Source: Silanimonas sp. (lineage in GTDB: Bacteria; Pseudomonadota; Gammaproteobacteria; Xanthomonadales; Xanthomonadaceae). From it: DNA of 64,000 nt. Made by a program: the position numbers and the translations under genes. The stretch covers positions 1 through 64,000 of the forward strand of contig BPKK01000009.1 of NCBI GenBank assembly GCA_026005095.1, read 5' to 3'. This document shows positions 1 to 7,681 of the stretch, piece after piece (within the stretch, counting starts at the first letter, position 1; each line of letters starts with the position of its first letter). The notes beneath the pieces are model-generated. The model saw only the letters and a list, made by a program, of their open reading frames with translations. It searched no databases and was not told where the DNA came from.

Positions 1-179
1 TGCGGATGCTGAGCATGGGGTCTTCCTGCGCCTCGAGGTCGGCCACTTCCTCGGGCTTGCAGAACACCGTGAGCGGGCGGCCGGGAAGACGCCAGCGCAG
101 CGCGGCCAGCGCCGCCCGGCCCTCGCGGCCATAGCCCCAGATCGCCACCCGCTTGCCGTCAAGCTCCGAAATGCGCACG
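1..179 (-). CDS. murD2: UDP-MurNAc-L-alanyl-L-glutamate ligase MurD2 (N-terminus only)
   Basis: Only the first 59 or so codons are inside the window; the gene runs off the left edge. The visible N-terminus, from a GTG at 179, carries a Rossmann-type glycine motif (GYGREG) after a short beta strand (RVAIW), as in Mur ligases of the MurD type. It overlaps the 3' end of murL by 21 bp, so the two are almost certainly co-translated. In Xanthomonas a second MurD attaches L-glutamate to UDP-MurNAc-L-Ala, and MurL then epimerises that residue to D-Glu; the adjacency to murL is the main reason for calling MurD2 rather than ordinary MurD. It acts in the cytoplasm. The specificity is inferred from context because the catalytic core lies outside the window. 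Confidence 0.72.
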
Positions 180-1596
180 CAGCGCCTCCATCCGTGCGGT
201 GCCCAGCCCGTGCTCGCCCTGCGGGGCCAGCAGCGGTTCCAGGCGCAGGGTAGCCGGATCGAGGGCCGCTTGCTGCGTCGTGGCGAAGCGGGCGACCAGC
301 GCATCCTCGCGCCAGCTCGGGCTGGCGGCCAGGGCCGCCATCGCCGCCCGCGATTCGCGGCCCTCGCCTACGCATTCGAAGGGCTTGTGGCCCGCGATCT
401 CGAGCAGGGCGTCGTAGGCGGCGGCCAGCGACAGGTCGTCGAGCAGGTTGCGGCCGAAGATGCCGAGCAGGCGCGGCTTCGGCATGAAGGGCGCGAGCGC
501 CAAGAACACGAAATGGCATTTCGGGCAGGCCCCGCACCAGCGCTGGCTGGGCTTCTCGCCCAGCAGGTGGAAGTTGCGGTTGCAGCTGGAGAAGTGCGCG
601 TCGTAGTGCTCCAGCCGGGCGAACTGCCGGGCCACGGCGAGTTCCGAGAACGGGCGCAGCAACGAGACGTAATCGAAATCCGCCGCGACCTGTGCGCGGA
701 CGATCGCCGCGAAATCGCGCTCGAAGGCCCAGCCCTTCGACCACTGGTGGTTCACCTCGCCGGTGCCGGGGATCAAGCTGCCGTAGCTCGCCGAGTGCTC
801 GTTGGAGAACACCACGCTGCCATGGCCGGTGAGCAGAGCGGCCAGCACGAGGATCGCCGAGTTCACCGCCGTGACCGGGATATGGCCGTTCAGCGCCCCT
901 TCGCGGTTGAACACGAAAAGCTCCGGCGCCAGCGCGCGGCCGATGTTGAGCATGGGCAGGCCGGTGCGCTCGGCGCAGGCGCGGATCAAAGGCGAACTGC
1001 CGATCCACGTGACGGCCGGCGTCGCGCCGAGCGCACGCAGGGCCTCGATCGAGACCAGCGAATCCTTGCCGCCGCCGATGGCCACCAGGCTGCGGAAGGG
1101 CCAGGGCTGGCTGCCCCCTCCCGGGGGCGAGGCCCGCCCGAGGCCCAGGGCCGGGGCCGGCGGGCGCGCCGCCGCGCCCTGCGGCCAGACGATGTGGCCG
1201 CGCAGCTCGAGGCCGTTGCGGTAGGCGAATTCGCCCAGTCCGTTCTCGTAGACCCTGGCGATGAAGGCCGCGGTGGCGGCATCGAGCGGGCCCTCGGCAC
1301 ATTCGATCACCGTGGGCGCGGCGGCCTTGTAGTAGCTGACGCCGGCCACGAGGTGCAGCAGGCGCAGTGCCGCCTCCACCGCCGCGGCCTTCGCCGGATC
1401 GAAGTCCGCGCTCCCCGGCTGCACCGCCGTGAACGGGGCGCCGGGGATCGTGATGCGCTCGACCAGCTCGGGGCTGCCCGCGCCATCGTGATTCACGAAG
1501 GCGTAGCCGAGCGCGACCTCGCCTCTGGCCGGATCGAAGCGTTTCGACGTGAAGCGGAAGGCGCGGATCGCCGCGCGGTCGAAGGTCCACGCTCAT
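159..1596 (-). CDS. murL: UDP-MurNAc-L-Ala-L-Glu epimerase MurL (frame break near its 5' end)
   Basis: Cytoplasmic enzyme converting the terminal L-Glu of UDP-MurNAc-L-Ala-L-Glu to D-Glu in the xanthomonad peptidoglycan route. The protein has an ATP-pyrophosphatase-like loop (GGGKDS) in its first half and a cysteine cluster (CNRNF, then CGACPKC) about two thirds along, as in MurL. The uninterrupted frame starts at a GTG at 1496 and gives 445 residues. However, the same frame continues upstream of 1496 with family-like sequence (FDRAAIRAFRF, then GEVALGYAF) and meets a stop before any start codon. An ATG at 1596 overlaps the lysAC stop as ATGA, and removing one base just after it would join the two. 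I take the true start to be 1596 with a one-base insertion close to 1585-1592. It lies between lysAC and murD2. Confidence 0.82.
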
Positions 1597-4198
1597 TCCA
1601 GGATCTCCTCGGCGGGCAGGGCGCGCAGGTTGTAGCGGCTCGCCATCACCCTGCCGTAGGCGCCGGCATCGGCCAGCAGCACCACGTCGCCCTCGGCGGT
1701 GGCCTCGGGCAGGCGACGGCGGCGCCCCAGCACGTCGCCGCTCTCGCAGATGGGCCCCACCACCTCGGCGGGCTCACCGGGCGGATCATCGAGGCGGCTC
1801 AGGTTCACGATGCCGTGCCAGGCGTTGTAGAGCGCCGGGCGCAGCAGCGCGTTCATGCCAGCATCGAGGCCAATGCGGCGCACGCCCTGCTTGTGCATGG
1901 TGGCGGTGACGCGGGTGAGCAGCACGCCGGCCTCGGCGACGAGGAAGCGGCCCGGCTCGATCCACAGCGCGTACTGCGGGAACAGGGCCTTCATCTCCGC
2001 CAGCATCGCCCCGAAGGCGGCGAGGTCGAAGGGCTCGGCCTCGGGCTGGTAGGGAATGCCGATGCCTCCGCCCACGTCGATGCGCTCGACCGTGCCGATG
2101 GCCTCGGCCACCGAAGCCAGACGCGCGTACACCTCGCGCCAGTGGTTGGCATCGAAGATGCCGCTGCCGATGTGCGCATGCAGGCCGGTGACGCGCACGC
2201 CCAGCGCCTTTGCCGCATCGGCGGCGGACGAGACCTCATCGAGCGGCAGGCCGAACTTCGCCTCCTTGCCGCCAGTCTTCACCTTGTCGTGGTGGCCCGA
2301 ACCGAAGCCGGGATCGACGCGCAGGGTGAGTTCGCGGCCACGGAAGACCTCCGCCCAGCCGGCCAGCAGGTGCGGGATTGTCGAGCGTGACGTGCACGCC
2401 ATGCGCGAAGGCCCGCTCGAACTCGATGCGCGGGGCGAAGCTCGGGGTGAACAGGATGCGGCGCGGGTCGAGGCCCGGCAGCGTGGCCAGCACGTGCTCC
2501 ACTTCGGCCAGCGAGACGCATTCGAAGCCGAACCCTTCCGCCTCCAGCGCCCTGAGGATCGCCGGGTGCGGATTGGCCTTCAGCGCGTAATGCACGCGGT
2601 CCACCGCGGCGAGCGCCTTCAGCTGCCGGGCGCGCTCGCGCACGGTGGGCAGGTGGTAGGCGTAGGTGGGCGTGCCGCGTTCGGCCAGCGCGAGCAGGCG
2701 CGTCGCGCTCGGCCTGCCACCACGCCGTCCGCGGCGGGCGCGGCTCGCCCAGCTCGCGCCAGCTCGGCCCGAACACCGCAGTCTCGTCGATCGGCATGGC
2801 ATTGGAGGCGATCAGCAGCCCATGCAGGGTAGGCAGCAGGCCATCGGCCAGGGCCTCGTCGACCACGAAGGTGAGGTTGAGGTCGTTCGAGCTCTGCGAG
2901 ATCAGGTGCACCCGCTCGCGGCCGAAGGTGGCCAGCACCTCGGTGAGCCGGTGCAGGCGCGAGCGCATGCCGCGCCCTACCAGGGTGATCGCCGCGCAGG
3001 GCGCGATCACCTTCACCCGGCAGATGCGCTCCAGATCGCGGCACAGGGCCTCCAGCACATTGGTGCTGACGAGGTTGTCGGAGGGATCGAGCGAGACCGT
3101 GACATTGGTCTCGGCCGAGCCGATCAGGTCCACCGAGAGCCCGTGCGCCTTGAAGCAGCCGAACACCTCCGCGAGGAAGCCCACCTGCTGCCACATGCCG
3201 ATGGTCTCCATCGACACCAGCACGATGCCGCGCCGGGCGCTGATCGCCTTGACCCCGGGCACGGTCGCGGCCTGGCCGTCGATGACGGTGCCGGCGAGCT
3301 CGGGGCGCTCGGTGTCGCGGATCCACATCGGCACGCCGGCTTCGCGGCAGGGCGTGAGGCAGCGCGGGTGCAGCACCTTGGCGCCGGTGGTGGCGATTTC
3401 CTGCGCCTCCTCGAAATCGAGGCGGGAGAGCAGGCGCGCCTCCGGCACCTGCCGCGGATTGGCGCTGAACATGCCCGGCACGTCGGTCCAGATCTCGACG
3501 CGGCGCGCCTTCAGCAGGGCGCCGAAGTAGGCCGCCGAGGTGTCCGAGCCGCCGCGCCCGAGGATGGCCGTGCCGCCATCGGCATGGCGGGCGATGAAGC
3601 CCTGGGTGAGGGCGAAGCGCTCGGGCCGGGCCAGCAGGCGCTCGCGCGCCACCGGGTCGAGGAAATCGCAGGACACCGAGAGCCGCTGCGCCCAGGCGCT
3701 GGCATTGGGCTGCTCGATGGCGCGCATCGAATCGCGCGCGTCCCACCATTCCAGCGCCATGCCCTGCGTGCGTAGGTAGGCCACGCCGAGCGTGGAGCTC
3801 AGCAACTCGCCCTGGGCCAGCAGTTCGGCCTGCCAGGCAAGCTCGGCGCCAGCCGCGCGCGGATCGGCCGCCAGGGCGCGCAGGGCGGCGAAGCGCGCGC
3901 CGAGCACGGCCTCGGGATCCAGCCCGAGCTCGGCGCAGAACGCGGCATGGCGCTCGACGAGGGCCTCGGCCTGGGCATGAAGGCCCGGCATGTCCTGATG
4001 CCCATCGATCATGGCCTGCAGGGCGTTGGTGACGCCCGAGAGGGCCGAGACCACCACCAGCACGCGCGCGCCTTCCTCCTCGGCGCGGCGGCGCATGAGT
4101 TTCCCGATCGTGTCCCAGCGCGATTTTTTCGACACGCTGGTGCCCCCGAACTTCAGGACGATCCAGTCGTTGGCGAACGCGGGGACAGGGCGGTTCAT
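1593..4198 (-). CDS. lysAC: bifunctional aspartate kinase / diaminopimelate decarboxylase LysAC (two frame breaks)
   Basis: Fusion of aspartate kinase (first step of the aspartate pathway) with diaminopimelate decarboxylase (last step of lysine synthesis), an arrangement typical of Xanthomonadaceae. The N-terminal half has the kinase motif KFGGTSVS near residue 15, followed by ACT-type regulatory sequence (VSLDPSDNLVS). The C-terminal half is a PLP alanine-racemase-fold decarboxylase (YALKANPHPAI carries the PLP lysine; GGGIGIPY; EPGRFLV). The start ATG at 4198 matches the conserved kinase N-terminus. The reading frame breaks twice in the decarboxylase half, near 2690-2705 and near 2370-2385. 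Each break is fixed by removing one base, and the sequence on both sides is fully conserved, so indel errors are more likely than decay. The span of 2606 bp fits a protein of about 868 residues. murL overlaps its stop. Confidence 0.85.
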
Positions 4199-4230
4199 CG
4201 GGGTCGGCACCTCACATGGCCGTGGCATGG

Positions 4231-4258
4231 AAAAAGGAAAGCCGCCAGATGCGGCGGC
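4231..4258 (-). terminator. hairpin plus U-rich tract in the lysAC leader (possible attenuator)
   Basis: On the minus strand a 6-bp stem (GCCGCC / GGCGGC, 6-nt loop) is followed directly by TTTCCTTTTT. It lies 33 bp before the lysAC start codon, so it is in the leader rather than behind a gene. An intrinsic terminator here would act as an attenuator, which would suit a lysine/aspartate pathway gene. No leader peptide or lysine riboswitch was recognised. Confidence 0.4.
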
Positions 4259-4356
4259 CGGGCAAGGATAGCGTGGCCCGGCACTCCCGCCGTACCCGCG
4301 CGGGCATGCACAGGGTGGCTTGTGGCCCGGCCGGGGCAGGCCGGACACTATCGCCC

Positions 4357-5256
4357 ATGCCTCCGATCGCCTCCCCGGGCGCGGCCGCCGCCGTCGCGCC
4401 CCGTCTTCCGTTCCTGCAACTCGATGTCTTCGCCGCCGCTCCCGGCCTCGGTAACCCGCTCGGCGTGGTGCTGGGCGCCGAAGCGCTCGATGGCGCGGCC
4501 ATGCAGGCGCTCGCCGCCTGGCTCAATCTCTCGGAAACCAGCTTCGTGCTGCCGCCCACCCAGCCGGGGGCCGATTACCGCCTGCGCATCTTCACCCCGC
4601 GCCAGGAACTGCCCTTCGCCGGGCATCCCAGCGTGGGCACCGCGCATGCCGTGCTGGAACACGGCCTCGTGCGCCCCCACAAGGGCCGCCTGGTGCAGGA
4701 ATGCGGGGCCGGCCTGCTGCCGCTGCGGGTGGAAGGCGAAGGCGCCGGGCGCCGGGTGCATGTGCGCGCCCCGCGCGGGCGGCCGCTGGATGCCAGGCCC
4801 GAGGCGGTGCTCGCCAGCCTCGGGGCCGTGGCCCTGGGGCCCCTGCCTGCGGCCCTGATCGACAACGGCCCGCGCTGGTGGTGCGTGGAGCTCGCCGACG
4901 AGGCCAGCGTGCGCGGCCTCGGCCCCGACCTCGAGGCCATGGCTGCGGCGAACCGGAGCGACGGCAGCGTGGGCGTGGCGGTGTTCGCCCGCTGCCCCGG
5001 CGCTCCCCATGCGCTGGTGGTGCGCGCCTTCGTGCCCGCCGACGGCATCCCGGAAGACCCGGTGACCGGCAGCGCCAATGCCGCCATCGCCGCCTGGCTG
5101 CAGGCCCGCCATGCCCTGCCCGCTCCGCGCTTCACGAGCTCGCAGGGGCGCGAACTGGGCCGCGATGGCGTGGTCGAGATCGCCGTGGATGAGGAGGGCG
5201 AGGTCTGGATCGGCGGCCAGACCCAGACCGTGGTGGAGGGCACGCTGGCATGGTGA
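4357..5256 (+). CDS. PhzF family isomerase/epimerase, copy 1
   Basis: PhzF-fold protein of 299 residues, a family of cytosolic isomerases and epimerases related to diaminopimelate epimerase; the substrate is unknown. It shows the family N-terminus (QLDVFAAAPGLGNPLGVVL), the conserved ELPFAGHPSVGTAHA segment, and the C-terminal GIPEDPVTGSANAAIAAWL and GGQTQTVVEG motifs. The ATG at 4357 is chosen because the homologous N-terminus begins about 20 residues later; an in-frame upstream extension looks non-coding. It is divergent from lysAC. Its last codons overlap the start of a second PhzF gene by 7 bp, and the two are clearly paralogous, indicating tandem duplication and translational coupling. 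Confidence 0.86.
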   Translation: MPPIASPGAAAAVAPRLPFLQLDVFAAAPGLGNPLGVVLGAEALDGAAMQALAAWLNLSETSFVLPPTQPGADYRLRIFTPRQELPFAGHPSVGTAHAVLEHGLVRPHKGRLVQECGAGLLPLRVEGEGAGRRVHVRAPRGRPLDARPEAVLASLGAVALGPLPAALIDNGPRWWCVELADEASVRGLGPDLEAMAAANRSDGSVGVAVFARCPGAPHALVVRAFVPADGIPEDPVTGSANAAIAAWLQARHALPAPRFTSSQGRELGRDGVVEIAVDEEGEVWIGGQTQTVVEGTLAW

Positions 5257-6134
5257 GCCGCCGCTTCCTGCATCTCGATGTCTTCGCCCCGCGCGCCGGC
5301 GCCGGCAACCCGCTCGCGGTGGTGCTCGACGCCGAGGGGCTCGATGCCGCGGCCATGCAGCGCATCGCCGCCTGGACCAATGTCATCGAGACCTGCTTCG
5401 TGCTGCCGCCCAGCACGCCGGAGGCGAGCTACCGGGTGCGCATCTTCACCCCGCGCCGCGAGCTCGCCTTCGCCGGGCATCCCAGCGTGGGCACCGCGCA
5501 TGCCGTGCTCGCCGCCGGGCTGGCCACGCCCCAGCCCGGGCCGGACGGCCGGCTCCGGCTGGTGCAGGAATGCGGGGCCGGGCTGCTGCCGGTGCAGGTG
5601 GAGGGCGAAGGCGAGGCGCGCGCGCTCTTCGTGCAGGCACCGGCCACGCAGGTGCTGGCACGTCGGGATGGGGGTGATGCCCGGCTGCGCGCCCTGCTCG
5701 GCGACCGGCTCGCGCCGGCCGGCGCCGCCCTGATCGATTCCGGCCGCCGCTGGTGGGCGGCGGAACTGGTGGACGAGGCCGCGGTGCGCGGCTGGGCGCC
5801 GGATTTCCCCGGTATCGCCGCGCTTGCCGCGCCGGACGAGGCGATGGGGCTCGCGGTCTTCGCCCGCTGCCCGGGCCGCGACTACGGCCTGGTGGTGCGG
5901 GCGCTGATGCCCTTCCATGGCCACTACGAGGACCCGGCCTCCGGCGCGGCGAACGCGGCGCTGGCGGGCTATCTGCATGCCACCGGGCAGGCCAGGGATC
6001 TGGGCGATCGCTACGTGGTGAGCCAGGGCCGCGAGGTGGGCCGCGACGCCCGCCTCGTGCTGCGGCACGAGGACGGGCGCATCTGGGTGGGAGGGCAGAC
6101 CCGGACCGTGGTGGAGGGCCGGCTGCGCTGGTAA
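5250..6134 (+). CDS. PhzF family isomerase/epimerase, copy 2
   Basis: Second PhzF-fold protein, 294 residues, overlapping the first by 7 bp. It repeats the same landmarks (LDVFAPRAGAGNPLAVVL near residue 10, ELAFAGHPSVGTAHAVL near residue 75, EDPASGAANAALAGYL near residue 230, GGQTRTVVEG at the C-terminus). One difference is that the copy-1 motif DPVTGSANA reads DPASGAANA here, close to the substrate pocket of the family, so the two may differ in substrate. PhzF proteins act as homodimers; two co-translated paralogs could also form a heterodimer, which is inference. Nothing in the sequence ties either copy to phenazine synthesis. Confidence 0.86.
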   Translation: MVSRRFLHLDVFAPRAGAGNPLAVVLDAEGLDAAAMQRIAAWTNVIETCFVLPPSTPEASYRVRIFTPRRELAFAGHPSVGTAHAVLAAGLATPQPGPDGRLRLVQECGAGLLPVQVEGEGEARALFVQAPATQVLARRDGGDARLRALLGDRLAPAGAALIDSGRRWWAAELVDEAAVRGWAPDFPGIAALAAPDEAMGLAVFARCPGRDYGLVVRALMPFHGHYEDPASGAANAALAGYLHATGQARDLGDRYVVSQGREVGRDARLVLRHEDGRIWVGGQTRTVVEGRLRW

Positions 6135-6138
6135 GGCC

Positions 6139-6747
6139 TCAGACCTCGGGGGTCACATCCACCCGCACACGGATGGTGCTGCCCGGATGGTAGGGCGTCT
6201 CGGTGGTGTAAGTGTGGCCGTGGTAGACGTAGTCCACGCGGTAGCCCACCACCCGGTCCTCGACATAGCCATCCGGCACCGTGCGGCAGCGGCTCTCGTA
6301 CTGCACCACCTCGCGCTCCACGCTGCGCGGGCCGTAACCGTAGCCCGCCTCGTAGCGGTCGCGGGCCCGTTCGGCGCCGATCGCGCTGCCGATGACGGCG
6401 CCGGCCACGGTGGCGGCGCGGCGCCCGTCGCCATCACCGAACTGGCGGCCCACCGCGGCGCCGATCACACCGCCCACCACCGCGCTGGCGCCGGGGCTCA
6501 TGCCCCGCCGTTCGTAACGCGGCTCATAGACCGGCTCGCGGCTGACATAGCGCACCGGCTCCTGCCAGCACTCCTGGCGGTAACGCGGCTCGCCCGGGGC
6601 GAGGATGGGCGAGACGTTGACCACGCGGGCGGTGTCCCAGCGCGGGCCGGGGCCGGCGTGGCGCTCGCCGCGGTACTGGGCCGACGCCGGCGCGGCCACG
6701 GCGACAGTGGCAAGGGCAAGGACGAGGACGGTGGGCAGGCGGTTCAT
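6139..6747 (-). CDS. exported glycine-zipper 2TM domain protein
   Basis: 202-residue exported protein of unknown function. A signal peptide (residues 1-24, ending AAPASA) is followed by a region rich in Tyr, Arg and Pro, then a glycine-zipper pair of short hydrophobic helices (GASAVVGGVIGAAVGRQFG and ATVAGAVIGSAIGAE, about residues 100-145), and a C-terminal part with conserved cysteines (ESRCRTVPDGYVEDRVVGY). This matches the glycine-zipper 2TM family of envelope proteins related to SlyB/PcP lipoproteins, but there is no lipobox here. The ATG at 6747 is the only start giving a proper signal peptide. It converges on the PhzF pair, with 4 bp between the stops. An envelope location is expected. 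Confidence 0.75.
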   Translation of the reverse strand: MNRLPTVLVLALATVAVAAPASAQYRGERHAGPGPRWDTARVVNVSPILAPGEPRYRQECWQEPVRYVSREPVYEPRYERRGMSPGASAVVGGVIGAAVGRQFGDGDGRRAATVAGAVIGSAIGAERARDRYEAGYGYGPRSVEREVVQYESRCRTVPDGYVEDRVVGYRVDYVYHGHTYTTETPYHPGSTIRVRVDVTPEV

Positions 6748-6815
6748 GGCATCGTCTCCAGCGCCGTCGGGCGGCGGCGTGGAGGCAGATTCCGCATCCG
6801 TGCTCCAACCGCGGC

Positions 6816-7532
6816 TTAATCCGGGCGGTGGCGCGCGCAGCCGTTCAGCCAGGACAGGGCGAGCGCCGCCGCGGACGCCGCGCCCGGCCCCATCACCGGG
6901 TCGAGGTGGCCTCCGGGAAGCCCCATGAAACCGGCGCCGATGGCCCCCGCGAACTCCCGGCACAGGCCCTGCGGCACCTCGCAGTCATCCGCGCTGGCGA
7001 GCAGCAGCACGGGGCCGGCCGGCCGCGGCAGCGCGAGGCCGGCATGCGCCGCGCGCAGCAGGGCGGGCTGCTCGTCGCGCCAGTGGCGGAAGGCGAAATG
7101 CTGGTCGGCGAAGGGGCTGCCCGGCAGGGCCCGGGCCGTGCCGGCAAAGCGCCCGGCGCTGCGCCATCGGAAGGCGGCATCGTCCTCGTCGAGCGGCGGC
7201 AGCCGGGCGGCGAAGGGCGCCGGCGGCAGCGGGTTCACCAGCACCAGGGGCACGGCCGGCGCCGCGGTGCCGGCCAGGGCATAGGCAATGAGACCGCCGA
7301 GGCTGGCCCCCACCAGGGCCGCGCCGGGTGGCAGGGCGGCGTGGGCGGCGCGGGCACGCTCGAGGCGCGCCGCGAAGCTATCGGCGGCCAGGGCCTCCGG
7401 CGTCTCCGGCACCAGATCGGGCGCGGCCACCTGCCAGCCGGCCGCCTCGAACACCCGCCGCCAGACCGCCCACTGCCCGCCCCAGGCCCCGGCCCCATGC
7501 AGGAACAGCGCGGCAGGCAGGGCAGCGGGCAT
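6816..7532 (-). CDS. alpha/beta hydrolase
   Basis: 238-residue alpha/beta-hydrolase-fold protein. It begins with the oxyanion segment LFLHGAGAWGGQW, has the nucleophile elbow GASLGG (Ser near residue 75), an acidic residue in ASADDCEVP and the catalytic His near the end in GGHLDP. No signal peptide is visible, so it is probably cytosolic. The ATG at 7532 is chosen since the family homology starts about 6 residues after it; a longer frame to 7598 adds only low-complexity sequence. The substrate cannot be told from sequence. It is transcribed away from the neighbouring EF-G-like gene. Confidence 0.78.
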   Translation of the reverse strand: MPAALPAALFLHGAGAWGGQWAVWRRVFEAAGWQVAAPDLVPETPEALAADSFAARLERARAAHAALPPGAALVGASLGGLIAYALAGTAAPAVPLVLVNPLPPAPFAARLPPLDEDDAAFRWRSAGRFAGTARALPGSPFADQHFAFRHWRDEQPALLRAAHAGLALPRPAGPVLLLASADDCEVPQGLCREFAGAIGAGFMGLPGGHLDPVMGPGAASAAALALSWLNGCARHRPD

Positions 7533-7681
7533 GGGCAGGGAACAGGAGGTGGCCGGGGCTGCGAGTCTACGCCCGGCCACGCTTGACGCTGGTGGCACGG
7601 CAGGCGGAAGGTGGCCTTCCGCGCCCGGCCCGCCGCCGTGCCCGTGTTCCCGTTCGCCTGCCTCGTCGAAGGAGTCGGTTT

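Noticed and set aside
153..2390. Long plus-strand open frame of 745 codons over the murL/lysAC region
   Set aside because: It is antisense to conserved genes and its translation is Arg/Ala/Gly-rich with no motif, typical of GC-rich shadow frames.
1593..4198. lysAC as a decayed pseudogene
   Set aside because: All segments on both sides of the breaks are fully conserved and the gene is needed; single-base indels fit sequencing error better.
4357..6134. Phenazine biosynthetic cluster
   Set aside because: Only two PhzF-family proteins occur; no other phz genes are near, and the family is broad.
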